A DNA stretch of 64,000 nt from Micromonospora eburnea. Its GTDB lineage: Bacteria > Actinomycetota > Actinomycetes > Mycobacteriales > Micromonosporaceae. The notes below the pieces were generated by a model. That model searched no databases, was not told where the DNA came from, and saw only the letters and a list, made by a program, of their open reading frames with translations. The translations under genes were made by a program, and so were the position numbers. Of this stretch, positions 50,462 through 59,131 are shown piece by piece (position 1 is the first letter of the stretch; every line of letters starts with the position of its first letter). Where the stretch lies: NCBI RefSeq assembly GCF_900090225.1, contig NZ_FMHY01000002.1, positions 5,518,001 to 5,582,000 on the forward strand, given 5' to 3'.

Positions 50462-51625
50462 TCAGGGGGCCGGCAGCAGGGTGGACAGCCCCGCGGCGGC
50501 GGCGGAGAGGGCGTAGCTGACCGCGCCGTGCAGCACGGCCCGGTCGCCGAGGACCGCCCGGCGGACCTCGGTGGGGCTCGGCGCGGCGGCCGAGACCAGG
50601 TTCTGGAGCCGGTCGACGGCGACGTCGTCCAGTTCGGCGGCGGCCCCGCTGAGCAGGACCCGACCGGGGTCGACGACGCAGGCGCAGGAGACGATGAGGC
50701 GGGACCAGGCGGCCAGCACCTCGTCCAGGTACGCGGCGGCCCGGTCGTCGGCGGCGGCCAGCTCCACCAGCGCCCGGACCGGCGACGCGGGACGGCGGCC
50801 CGGCGCCAGGGAAACCACCTTCTCGGCGATGGCGCTCTCCGACCAGCGGGCCTCGAACGGGCCGATCCCGTCGTGCCCTCGGTCGGTTGGGTCGAGCGGC
50901 AGGAAGCCGACCTCGCCGGCAGCCCCGCCGGAGCCCCGGCGGACCTGGCCGTCCAGCACCAGGCCGGCGCCGATGCCGTCGGCCACGTGCAGCAGGAGCA
51001 GGTCGGCCACGTCCGCGCCGGCACCGGCGGCGTGCTCGCCGGCGGCCATCAGGTTCACGTCGTTGTCCACCACCACGGGCACGCCGAGCCGGCGCTGAAC
51101 CGACTCCCCTATCGGCCGTCCCTCGACCAGGCCGACCGACGGGGCGAGCCGGACCGCGCCTCCGGAGGAGACGCCGGGGGCGGCGATGGCCACGCCGCGC
51201 AGCGCGGGCAGGCCGTCGCCGGCCAGCTCGGGCACCGCCTGGCAGATCAGGTCGACGATGTCGCCGGTGAGCCGGACCGTACGGTGGGCGACCACCACGC
51301 CGTCGCTGTCGGCGATCTCGCAGCTGATCCGGGACGGCTCCAGCGAGACGGCCGCGACCAGCTCGGCGCGGGGGTTGAACTCCAGCATGGCGCGGGGCCG
51401 GCCGGCCCGGGACGCGCCGGGGCCGCGCTCGATCAGGTAGCCCTCGGCGATCAGGTCACGGACCAGCGGGGTGAGCGTGGCCGGGCTCAGCCCGGTGAGC
51501 TCGGTCAGCTCGGCGCGGGAGAGCATCCGCACCTGGCGGGCGGCGGAGATCACGGAGAGCCGCTTGATCTCCTTCGACCGCTCCCGGCTCACCGGGCTCG
51601 TCGGTGGCGTCACCACGTCAGTCAC
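50462..51625 (-). CDS. ROK-family transcriptional repressor
   Basis: 387 aa from GTG 51623-51625 with AAGGAAG upstream. The N-terminal MarR-like HTH (MLSRAELTELTGLSPATLTP, then LVRDLIAEGYLIERGPGASR) precedes a ROK sugar-binding domain (VVVDNDVNLMAAGEHAAGAG, DGIGAGLVLDGQVRRGSGGA, AGEVGFLPL). It likely senses a sugar or sugar phosphate and represses the ABC/enzyme cluster that follows 46 bp downstream, and perhaps the divergent PIG-L gene. No kinase motif DxGGTK is present, as expected for a repressor. Confidence 0.92.
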   Translation of the reverse strand: MTDVVTPPTSPVSRERSKEIKRLSVISAARQVRMLSRAELTELTGLSPATLTPLVRDLIAEGYLIERGPGASRAGRPRAMLEFNPRAELVAAVSLEPSRISCEIADSDGVVVAHRTVRLTGDIVDLICQAVPELAGDGLPALRGVAIAAPGVSSGGAVRLAPSVGLVEGRPIGESVQRRLGVPVVVDNDVNLMAAGEHAAGAGADVADLLLLHVADGIGAGLVLDGQVRRGSGGAAGEVGFLPLDPTDRGHDGIGPFEARWSESAIAEKVVSLAPGRRPASPVRALVELAAADDRAAAYLDEVLAAWSRLIVSCACVVDPGRVLLSGAAAELDDVAVDRLQNLVSAAAPSPTEVRRAVLGDRAVLHGAVSYALSAAAAGLSTLLPAP

Positions 51626-52038
51626 ACTTCCTTCCTACGGCGAACGAATTATCGAGTCAAGTAACGAATGGGTCTCGGCCAGCCGAAGCAGCCGTGATGA
51701 CCAGGGGAAATTCCTACGAATCGGGTCACGGAGGGACGGCGCTCCGAGGCTCGAATCGACGGCCGATGGGGCACATGAGGGGCAGTTAGTTTCTTTCGCA
51801 AAAGAAGAAAGATCTTGCACAGCATTGACGGCCACCGCGCCGGTCCCTAGCGTCACCGGGCGAAGGCCTTCCAGTGTGTACGGCCCGCCGTACCGCTGCG
51901 TACCCGGCGATCCCCGGGTGCCCAAAGCGCGCCCGCTGTCCGGGGCTCCCACCACCGTCCGAATGCGACCGCAACGTCGACGCCGCGCGTCCGACGTCGA
52001 CCGCGGCTGCCCGGACCCGTTCCCGCGGAAGGATCTGC
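51626..52038. other. Divergent regulatory region between the ROK repressor and PIG-L genes
   Basis: 413 bp without a convincing gene. It holds two AACGAATT/AACGAATG words near the repressor start (51642-51670), an AT-rich near-palindrome TTCTTTCGCAAAAGAA at 51791-51806 followed by AAGAAAGATCTT, and TTGCACAGCATTGACG downstream. These are the most AT-rich bases in the neighbourhood and likely contain promoters and operators for both directions. Confidence 0.55.
51791..51806. promoter_or_regulatory. ROK operator candidate
   Basis: TTCTTTCGCAAAAGAA matches its reverse complement in 14 of 16 positions. It lies in the divergent region between the ROK repressor and the PIG-L gene, 233 bp before the latter. 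ROK repressors bind AT-rich dyads of similar size. Confidence 0.5.
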
Positions 52039-54735
52039 ATGCGAATCAAGGCGTTCCTACTACCCACGGCCCTCGCCCTGGCCCTCTCCGGGGCACCGGC
52101 CACGGCCCTCGCCGCACCCGCCGCCGACCGTCCCGCCGACACCGTCGACCTCGACGTGCTCTTCGTCAGCGCCCACCCCGACGACGAGGCGGGCAGCCTC
52201 GCCACGCTCGGTCAGTGGAAGGAGCGCTACGGCGTGAAGGCCGGCGTGGTCACCATCACCCGGGGCGAGGGCGGCGGCAACGCCGTCGGCCTTGAGGAGG
52301 GCCCGCCGCTCGGCATCATCCGGGAGCGTGAGGAGCGCACCGCGATCGGCCGGGCCGGGGTGGAGAACCTGTACAACCTGGATCGCGTCGATTTCTGGTA
52401 CACCGCGTCCGCCCCGCTGTCCGAGCGGATCTGGGGGCACGACGGCACGCTCGCGCAGATCGTGCGGGTGATCCGGCAGACCCGCCCGGAGATCGTCATG
52501 ACGATGAACCCGTCACCGACCCCGGGCAACCACGGCAACCACCAGCAGGCCGCCCGGTTCGCCGCCGAGGCGTTCCACGCCGCCGCCGACCCGGCCGCCT
52601 TCCCCGAGCAGCTCTCGAAGGAGGGCCTGAAGCCGTTCCGGGCGGCGAAGTTCCTGCGTACGGGTGGCACCGGCACCTCCGCCGCCGGCCCGTCGTGCGC
52701 GTCCAGCTTCGTCCCGACGGTGCCGACCGACCAGGTCTTCGGCGTCTGGGAGGGCACCCCGAGCAGCACCGGCAGGACCTGGGCCGAGATCGAGGTGGAG
52801 GCACGCCGCGACTACGTCACCCAGGGCTGGGCCGGCACCGCCGCCGCCCCGACCGACCCGGCGAAGATCCGCTGCGACTTCTACACCCTGGTCGACAGCC
52901 GGGTCCCGTACGACCCGGCGGACGTCTCGCCGGAGGCGATCCTGCGCGGCTCGGTGCTGCCGGCCGCGCCCGGCGGACTGCCCCGGGGCACCGAGCTCTA
53001 CCTGACCACGGACCGGTTCGACCTCGCCCCCGGCGAGACCGTCGAGGTGACCGCGCACGTCCGGGCGCCCCAGGACCGGGCGCTGACCTCGCCGCGGCTC
53101 GCGCTGCGGCTGCCGGCGGGCTGGACCGCCACCGGCTCCGGCACGCTGCGTGGCGCGGTGCCGCCGGGCCAGGAGCGGGCCGCCACCTTCACCGTCACCG
53201 TGCCCGCCGACGCCGGGAGCAACCAGCAGCAGCTCGTCGGCGCGACCCTGACCACCGGGCAGGGCGCGGGGCGTACCGACCGGGCGGTCCGGGTGGTCGC
53301 CGACGTGCGAGGCACCCTGGAGCCGCTGCCCGAGGTGGGCATCTTCCGGGACTGGGTCGGGACGAGCGGCTACCCGCAGCTCGACACGCTGATCAAGCCG
53401 GTGCTCACCATCGGCTCCGGGCAGCGCCGGACGGTCCGGGTGGACCTGCGCAACCACGGCGAGTCCGCGCAGCGCGGCCAGGTCACCCTCGGGCTACCCG
53501 CCGGTTTCGCCGCCGACACGGCGACCAAGAGCTACCCCGAGCTGGCGCCCGGCGCCACCGGCGCGGTGACCTTCACCGTCACCAACACCGACGCCACCCT
53601 GCCCACCGCCAACGAGGGTGGCACGGACGGCGACTACGGGATCACCATCACCACCACCAGCGCCGCCGGCAGCACCGTCGAGACCGGCGCCCTGGAGATC
53701 GTCCCGACCAGCGTGGTGCCGCACGCCGGTCCCGGCCACGCCGTCGACGGGGTCGCCGCCCCCGGCGAGTACCCCGGCGAGGAGCTGGACCTCTCCCGCA
53801 TCTGGGAGGGCGAGCCCACCACAGCGCAGGACGCCTCGGCGACCGGCCGGATCGCCTGGACGGAGGACGCTCTGAAGGTCTTCGTGCAGGTCACCGACGA
53901 CGTGCTCGGCAAGAAGGTGGTGCCGCAGGACTGCAAGCGGCAGCGCCGCACCGACAGCGTGGAGATCATCGTCGACCCGAAGGGGAACTCGGCGGACACC
54001 TCCACCGTCTTCAAGGCCGGCATCTTCCCGGTCACCGACGACCCGGCCAACGGCGACCCGCCGTGCTGGCAGCGGGACGCCGACAACCGGCAGGGGCCGG
54101 GCGCGACGACCGCGCCGGGGATGACCGTGGTCAGCAAGGTCACCACGCCGTACACCGGCTACACGATCGAGGCGAGCATTCCGTTCGCGGTGCTGCCGGA
54201 CGCCGTCGACCCGGCCCGGATGGGCTTCAACGTGCTGGTCTACGACTCGGACACCCAGGACCTGACCTCGCAGTCCCGGCTGGGCTGGTCCACCTTCACC
54301 GGGGTACGGGCGGACCCGTACCGGTACGGCCTGGTGACCCTGCCCGGGTACACCCCGGCCGCGCGGCAGCCCAGCACCCCGGTGTTCCCGGACACCGCCG
54401 CGCGCAGCGTGCACAGCCCGCAGACCATCGCGCAGTCGGCCGTGGACGGGGTCGCTCCGGCGGCCGTCCCGGGCCTGCCGGCGGGGGCACTGCGACTCGG
54501 CGACGCCCGTTCGGTCCCGGGTGGCGTCTCGGTCACCCTGCGGGCGGACCGGTCCGGCACCGCCTACCTGTACGGCTGGGACGGCGACGTGGCCCTCGGT
54601 GACCGCACCGTCGACCTGACCGCCGGCCGGGCCGTGACGGTGGTCGTCCCGGTCGCCGGTGGCACGCCGACGTCCCTGCTGGCGGCGTTCGAGGCCGGCG
54701 GCTCGGCCCTGGCCCGCCAGCTACCGCTGGCCTGA
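52039..54735 (+). CDS. Secreted PIG-L deacetylase with NEW3- and CBM9-like domains
   Basis: 898 aa from ATG 52039-52041, with GGAAGGA upstream. A signal peptide (1-26, ending ALAAP) precedes a PIG-L/LmbE domain with the zinc motif SAHPDDEAGSLATLG (about 44-58) and TPGNHGNHQQAARFAAEAFH with further His ligands. PIG-L enzymes deacetylate GlcNAc-type glycoconjugates. The middle has NEW3-like beta domains (LSPRLALRLPAGWTA-like region, ATFTVTVPADAGSN), and the C-terminal half a CBM9-like sugar-binding domain (RTDSVEIIVDPKG, YTIEASIPFAVLPDAVDP). Inferred role: extracellular processing of N-acetylated glycans. It is divergent from the ROK repressor. Confidence 0.88.
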   Translation: MRIKAFLLPTALALALSGAPATALAAPAADRPADTVDLDVLFVSAHPDDEAGSLATLGQWKERYGVKAGVVTITRGEGGGNAVGLEEGPPLGIIREREERTAIGRAGVENLYNLDRVDFWYTASAPLSERIWGHDGTLAQIVRVIRQTRPEIVMTMNPSPTPGNHGNHQQAARFAAEAFHAAADPAAFPEQLSKEGLKPFRAAKFLRTGGTGTSAAGPSCASSFVPTVPTDQVFGVWEGTPSSTGRTWAEIEVEARRDYVTQGWAGTAAAPTDPAKIRCDFYTLVDSRVPYDPADVSPEAILRGSVLPAAPGGLPRGTELYLTTDRFDLAPGETVEVTAHVRAPQDRALTSPRLALRLPAGWTATGSGTLRGAVPPGQERAATFTVTVPADAGSNQQQLVGATLTTGQGAGRTDRAVRVVADVRGTLEPLPEVGIFRDWVGTSGYPQLDTLIKPVLTIGSGQRRTVRVDLRNHGESAQRGQVTLGLPAGFAADTATKSYPELAPGATGAVTFTVTNTDATLPTANEGGTDGDYGITITTTSAAGSTVETGALEIVPTSVVPHAGPGHAVDGVAAPGEYPGEELDLSRIWEGEPTTAQDASATGRIAWTEDALKVFVQVTDDVLGKKVVPQDCKRQRRTDSVEIIVDPKGNSADTSTVFKAGIFPVTDDPANGDPPCWQRDADNRQGPGATTAPGMTVVSKVTTPYTGYTIEASIPFAVLPDAVDPARMGFNVLVYDSDTQDLTSQSRLGWSTFTGVRADPYRYGLVTLPGYTPAARQPSTPVFPDTAARSVHSPQTIAQSAVDGVAPAAVPGLPAGALRLGDARSVPGGVSVTLRADRSGTAYLYGWDGDVALGDRTVDLTAGRAVTVVVPVAGGTPTSLLAAFEAGGSALARQLPLA

Positions 54736-54741
54736 TCCGGC

Positions 54742-54772
54742 ACGGCGGGGCTTCGCACCGGAGCCCCGCCGT
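54742..54772 (+). terminator. Terminator of the PIG-L gene
   Basis: ACGGCGGGGCT (54742-54752) and AGCCCCGCCGT (54762-54772) pair over 11 bp around a 9-nt loop, just after the stop at 54735. Confidence 0.75.
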
Positions 54773-54785
54773 CCCGCAACATCCG

Positions 54786-54847
54786 CGCAACTTCAGGGAA
54801 GTTGCTGCCCCAACGCGGTTGGAGGCGGCAACTTCCCTGAAATTGCC
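54786..54847. repeat. Dispersed palindromic repeat, copy 2
   Basis: A 24-nt left arm (54786-54809, containing GCAACTTCAGGGAAGTTGC) and right arm (54824-54847, containing GGCAACTTCCCTGAAATTGCC split over a 14-nt loop) pair at 21 of 24 positions. It matches 20 of 23 bases of the element at 27777-27799. It lies between two convergent genes, like copy 1. Confidence 0.7.
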
Positions 54848-54862
54848 GCCTCCAAAGCGGGG

Positions 54863-56566
54863 TCAGCTGCCGCAGGCGGTAGCCGGCAGGCCGGTCACCG
54901 GGACCGGGGAGCGACCGGCCGGGAGGGCCTTGCCGGCGAGGACGCCGGCCAGCGCGGTCAGCGACGCCTGGCTGGACGAGTAGGTGGCCAGCAGGGTCGG
55001 CGACTTCGCGTCGGCCAGCACGTACGGGGTGTCCATCGCCACCGTCACGGCCGCGTCGGCCCGCAGGTCGCCGGCGCCGTCGCCGTACCCGACGAGGTGC
55101 ACGATCCGGCCACCGCTCGGCACCACGTCGACCCCGGCGGCGGTGAGCGCCTCGGTCAACGCGGCGCGGGCCCGGTCCCGCCCGGCGGCGGAGGTCACCG
55201 TGACCGGTCCGGTCACCGGGGCGTCGCACCGGCCGCGCAGCATGGTGACCGCGGCGGCGGCCAGGTCGGCGGCCGCCGCCCGGTGCTCGGCGCTGCCCAG
55301 CGTCGACAGGTCGGGGGTGGGCCGGTCGGCCAGTTTGAACTTCATGGTCAGCACCCGGGTGACCGCCTCGACCAGCCGGGCCCGGGGCAGCGACCCATCC
55401 CGCAGCGCGGCGAGCAGCCCGTCGTACGCCTGGGTCACGTTCGGGGTCATCAGGATGAGGTCGTTGCCGGCGTTCAGCGCCCGCACCGCGGCCTCCCCCG
55501 GCGACCAGCGCTTGGCCGGCGCCATGTTCATCCCGTCGGTGATCACCACACCCTCGAAGCCGAACTGGCCCCGGAGCACGTCGGTGAGGAGCTTGCGGGA
55601 GAAGGTGGCCGGGGTGCCCGGGTCGATCGCCTCGACGTCGAGGTGGGCGGACATCACCGCCATCGCGCCCGCGTCGATCCCGGCGCGGAACGGCGGGAAC
55701 GCGGTGCTGTCCAGCACGGCGCGGGACTGGCTGACGACCGGCAGGTCCTGGTGCGAGTCGGCGGCGCTCAGGCCGTGCCCGGGGAAGTGCTTGACGCTGG
55801 CCGCCACCCCCTCGGCCTGCAACCCCCGGACCGCGCCGGCCACCTGCGCCGAGGCCCGCTCCGGGTCGGCGCCGAAGGAGCGGGAACCGATCACCGTGCT
55901 GCGGGTGGTAAGCACATCGGCGACCGGGGCGAAGTCCATGTTGATCCCCATGGCGGCCAGCTCGGCGCCGGCAGCCCGCCAGGCGGCCTCGGTCAGCGCC
56001 GCGTCGCCGGCCGCGCCGGCGGCCAGCGAGCTGGGCAGCAGGGTCACCCCGTCGGTGATCCGGGTGACCACGCCGTACTCCTGGTCGGTGCCGATCAGGA
56101 AGGGCGCCGGGCCGGCGGCGAGCTTGCCGGCCGCCTCGCGCAGCCCGGTGGTCAGCTCGCGGACCTGCTCCGGGTTGTCGACGTTGGTGGTGGCCTGGTT
56201 GCCGGAGGTGGGATCGTCGGCGCTGAATCCGACCAGGATCACCCCGCCGAGGCGGTACCTCGCCACCATCTCGGCGGGCGTGTCGACCCCGGCGAGTTCC
56301 TGGTTGCCGGCCGCCGACCCCGGCGAGACCCGGGTGGCCGAGCTGCCGTACGCGTACGGCATCAGCACCTGGCCGACCAGGTCCTCGTCGGCGAGGGTCC
56401 GGACCAGCGCCGCGGCCCGGGCCGCGGGGTCGCCGGCGGGAGGCGGGCTCGTGGACGGGGCGGAGCGAGGCCGGTCCGGCGCGCCCGCGCAGCCGGAGAC
56501 GAGCAGCGTGGTCAGTACGGAGAGCGCGACGAAGGCACGCCGAGGGGTGGGCGACACGCGGAACAT
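54863..56566 (-). CDS. GH3 beta-N-acetylhexosaminidase-like lipoprotein (NagZ-like)
   Basis: 567 aa from ATG 56564-56566. Signal peptide with lipobox LLVSGC (Cys26). The GH3 domain has the KHFPGHGLSAADSHQDLP loop (about 256-273), where NagZ enzymes carry the catalytic Asp/His pair, and VITDGMNMAPAKRW with the nucleophile Asp (about 340). The C-terminal domain (VTVTSAAGRDRARAALTEAL) is the GH3_C-like part. NagZ removes GlcNAc from muropeptides or glycans. It is convergent with the PIG-L deacetylase gene; both could act on GlcNAc-containing polymers outside the cell. Confidence 0.92.
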   Translation of the reverse strand: MFRVSPTPRRAFVALSVLTTLLVSGCAGAPDRPRSAPSTSPPPAGDPAARAAALVRTLADEDLVGQVLMPYAYGSSATRVSPGSAAGNQELAGVDTPAEMVARYRLGGVILVGFSADDPTSGNQATTNVDNPEQVRELTTGLREAAGKLAAGPAPFLIGTDQEYGVVTRITDGVTLLPSSLAAGAAGDAALTEAAWRAAGAELAAMGINMDFAPVADVLTTRSTVIGSRSFGADPERASAQVAGAVRGLQAEGVAASVKHFPGHGLSAADSHQDLPVVSQSRAVLDSTAFPPFRAGIDAGAMAVMSAHLDVEAIDPGTPATFSRKLLTDVLRGQFGFEGVVITDGMNMAPAKRWSPGEAAVRALNAGNDLILMTPNVTQAYDGLLAALRDGSLPRARLVEAVTRVLTMKFKLADRPTPDLSTLGSAEHRAAAADLAAAAVTMLRGRCDAPVTGPVTVTSAAGRDRARAALTEALTAAGVDVVPSGGRIVHLVGYGDGAGDLRADAAVTVAMDTPYVLADAKSPTLLATYSSSQASLTALAGVLAGKALPAGRSPVPVTGLPATACGS

Positions 56567-56606
56567 TCCACCAGTTTTCCGCGTATCAGGGCAACGTGAA
56601 CTTTGT

Positions 56607-57098
56607 TCAACCCACTCGGGTGAGCAGCGTCACGGGCGCGCCGTCGCCGGCGTACCGGTAGGGCTCCAGCTCGGCGTCCCAGGCCGTGCCGAGCGCCTTG
56701 TCAAGGGCGTGGGCGAGCGCCTCCGGGGCACGGGCGGACGCCAGGATGCCGCGCAGCCGGTCCTCGCCGAGCTGGATGTCGCCGGCCGCGCCGACCGTGG
56801 CCCGGAACAGGCCCCGCCCGGGGACGTACATGAACCGCTCGCCGTCCACGCCCGGGCTCGGCTCCTCGGTCACCTCGAAACGGATCATGGGCCACTGCCG
56901 GAGGGCAGCAGCCAGTTCGGCGCCCGTCCCCGGGCGACCGGTCCACCCGCACTCGGCACGCCGCGCGGCGGGCTCGACGGGCTGGGCCGTCCAGTGCAGG
57001 TTGACCGGCGCGGCGAGGACGCGCGCGATCGCCCACTCGACGTGTGAGCACACGGCGAGCGGGGTCGAGTGGACGTATACGACGCCACGCGTTGGCAC
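56607..57098 (-). CDS. DUF3145 family protein
   Basis: 163 aa from GTG 57096-57098, with GGGAGG 6 bp upstream. The sequence TRGVVYVHSTPLAVCSHVEW, then NLHWTAQPVEPAARRAECGW and FEVTEEPSPGVDGERFMYVP, is the conserved actinobacterial DUF3145 family. It is soluble and well conserved, with no known activity. From memory, in streptomycetes this gene lies next to the fab operon; here it is about 15 kb away from it. It is divergent from the 109-aa gene at 57425. Confidence 0.9.
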   Translation of the reverse strand: MPTRGVVYVHSTPLAVCSHVEWAIARVLAAPVNLHWTAQPVEPAARRAECGWTGRPGTGAELAAALRQWPMIRFEVTEEPSPGVDGERFMYVPGRGLFRATVGAAGDIQLGEDRLRGILASARAPEALAHALDKALGTAWDAELEPYRYAGDGAPVTLLTRVG

Positions 57099-57424
57099 GG
57101 TGACCTCCCGGAGGGCGAGGTGCGTCTTCCCCTACGACCTCGTCCACCCAAGTGGCACCTGCAACCCATGATGACCGGTGTGACGGATGGTACGCCAGCG
57201 AATCGGAAAATTCGCCGCGAGCGGTCGCCGGGAAATACCCGGGCGGCTGACCCCGTTGACCCCCGTGACGGCGCGACGACCAGCCAGGCGTCGAGGTCGT
57301 GTACAGTTCTCTGGGCGGTTCTGTGCCGCCGCACAATCTTCGCGGGCCGACACCCACCCCGGGTGTCACCCGCACCAGCCCCCGGACGCTTCAGTCCTCC
57401 CGTACGTCTGCAAGGAGTACTTCC
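57099..57424. other. Divergent intergenic region
   Basis: 326 bp between DUF3145 and the 109-aa gene. It holds no convincing reading frame. The stretch 57180-57235 is AT-richer (ATGGTACGCCAGCGAATCGG, GGAAAATTCGCC) and probably carries promoters; the end carries the strong AAGGAG for the downstream gene. No clear dyad was found. Confidence 0.5.
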
Positions 57425-57754
57425 GTGGCGAGCAACACCTCTAAGACCGCGCGCGCGTCAGTCCGGGCCGGCCAGGCTGGCCAGGGTGGCGCCCTCAGCG
57501 TGCTGGGCGAGTTCAAGTACCTGATCCCGCTCAACAGCGGCAAGCACGCCTACGTGCGCAACCTGACCAACGGCAAGACCGCGCACCTGCGCACCGACTC
57601 CGAGGCCTTCGTCGAGGAGATCCGGACCCTGGCCGCCGCCGGCCACGCCGCCAAGGTCCGCGCCGAGATCAACGGCCTCGCGGCCGCCTTCCCGGAGCAC
57701 GGCTGGGACGCCACCGAGAAGCGTCTCGTCGAGGCCGGTGTCTTCGAGGGCTGA
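57425..57754 (+). CDS. Conserved hypothetical protein (109 aa)
   Basis: 109 aa from GTG 57425-57427, with AAGGAG 8 bp upstream. After an Ala/Ser/Lys/Gly-rich start (ASNTSKTARASVRAGQAGQG) comes LGEFKYLIPLNSGKHAYVRN, LTNGKTAHLRTDSEAFVEEI and a helical C-terminus EHGWDATEKRLVEAGVFEG. It is small, basic and soluble. I do not recognise a characterised family. It ends at a clean hairpin. Confidence 0.82.
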   Translation: MASNTSKTARASVRAGQAGQGGALSVLGEFKYLIPLNSGKHAYVRNLTNGKTAHLRTDSEAFVEEIRTLAAAGHAAKVRAEINGLAAAFPEHGWDATEKRLVEAGVFEG

Positions 57755-57772
57755 GTCCCGCACCGCGTCACC

Positions 57773-57806
57773 CGAACCGCCCGCCGAATCACCGGCGGGC
57801 GGTTCG
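57773..57806 (+). terminator. Terminator of the 109-aa gene
   Basis: CGAACCGCCCGCCG (57773-57786) and CGGCGGGCGGTTCG (57793-57806) are perfect 14-bp arms around a 6-nt loop, 19 bp beyond the stop codon. Confidence 0.85.
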
Positions 57807-57989
57807 TCGTCTCCATCGCCGGAAGCGCTCACGCCGACGCCGGGCGAGCCGCCGGTGCCGCGCGCGTCAGAGGCGTGGCACGCGGGAATCTTTCACCTCC
57901 GCGGTTGGCATGCTGTGATTGACGGGTAGCCGGATCGTCACCGCCGGGTAGCGCGGTGCGCGACACCGGCGGGCGCGGGAGGTGGACGG

Positions 57990-59012
57990 ATGCCGGCGGA
58001 GCTGGAGGTACGGCTTCCCGACGGCGTACGCCTGCACGTGGTGGCGTCCGGGCCGGTCGACGCCGAGGTCACGGCGGTCCTGCTGCACGGCTGGACGCTG
58101 GACGGGCGCAGCTGGCACCGCCAGTTCGCCGGGCTGCGGGCACGCTTCGGCGACCGGGTACGGGTGGTGACGTACGACGCCCGGGGGCACGGCCGGTCCA
58201 GCTGCATGGCCCTGCGTACGGCCACCCTGGCCCAGCTCGGCGACGACCTCGCCGCGGTGCTGGACGAGCTCGTCCCGCACGGGAGGATCGTGCTGGCCGG
58301 GCACTCGATGGGCGGAATGACTGTGATGGAGTACGCCCACCGCCACCCCGCGCACTTCGCCGCCCGGATCGCCGGGCTGGTCCTCGTGTCGACCACCGCC
58401 GAGGGGCACACCCACACTGCCTACGGGCTCTCGCCCCGGATCGCCCGGTTGATCCGGCTCGCCGAGACCACCGGCGCCGGGGTGCTGGCCCGCTGCGGCT
58501 CGTGGCGTCCCCCGCACGCGCTGCTGCGCGCCCTGCGGCCGAGCATCCGCTGGCTGCTCTTCGGCGAGCGGTGCGACCCGGCCGACATCCGGCTGGTCAC
58601 CTCCGCGGTGGCGCACGCCTCGCTCCGTTCGATCGGCGGGTTCCGCGCCTCGATCGGCGTCCAGCACCGGCTGGACACCCTGGCCGCGCTCGGCCACCTG
58701 CCGGCCGCCGCGCTGGTCGGCGACCGGGACCGGCTCACCCCGCCGCCGTGCGCCCGCTCGATCGCGACGGCGCTGCCCAGCGTCGAGCTGACCGTCTGCC
58801 CGGGCGCCGGCCACATGCTCATGATGGAGCGCCCGGACGAGGTGAACCGAGCCCTCGCCACGGTGCTCCACCGGGCTCTGACCGGGCCGGGCGGGCTCAC
58901 CGCATCGGTCGGGCCCGACGAGCTCACCGCCCCGGTCGGGCCGGACCCTTCGCTGGCCCGGCCGGTGACGGCGAGCGGAACAGCCGGACAAGGGGTGGAA
59001 ACACCCGGATAA
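57990..59012 (+). CDS. Alpha/beta-fold hydrolase
   Basis: 340 aa from ATG 57990-57992. The oxyanion motif AVLLHGWTLDGRSWHRQF, nucleophile elbow VLAGHSMGGMTVMEYA (Ser near 106), acid in LVGDRDRLTPP and His in CPGAGHMLMMERPDEV are all present, so it should be active. The C-terminal 45 residues are a Pro/Gly/Ala/Thr-rich tail with repeats of S/P-V-G-P-D. The start context is weak. Substrate unknown; it is followed by the helicase gene on the same strand. Confidence 0.88.
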   Translation: MPAELEVRLPDGVRLHVVASGPVDAEVTAVLLHGWTLDGRSWHRQFAGLRARFGDRVRVVTYDARGHGRSSCMALRTATLAQLGDDLAAVLDELVPHGRIVLAGHSMGGMTVMEYAHRHPAHFAARIAGLVLVSTTAEGHTHTAYGLSPRIARLIRLAETTGAGVLARCGSWRPPHALLRALRPSIRWLLFGERCDPADIRLVTSAVAHASLRSIGGFRASIGVQHRLDTLAALGHLPAAALVGDRDRLTPPPCARSIATALPSVELTVCPGAGHMLMMERPDEVNRALATVLHRALTGPGGLTASVGPDELTAPVGPDPSLARPVTASGTAGQGVETPG

Positions 59013-59131
59013 CGGGCAACCGGCACCGGTGGGCCCCGGGTGCCGGCATGGCCGCGACAAGGGCCTCGGCGGCGGGCCCGTACCCTCATTCAGCCCGCCG
59101 TACCCGCCGCGTGATCACAGGAGCCCCCGAC

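Noticed and set aside
54659..57047. Two long plus-strand frames
   Set aside because: Antisense to the GH3 lipoprotein and DUF3145 genes, whose motifs and signal peptide are clear.
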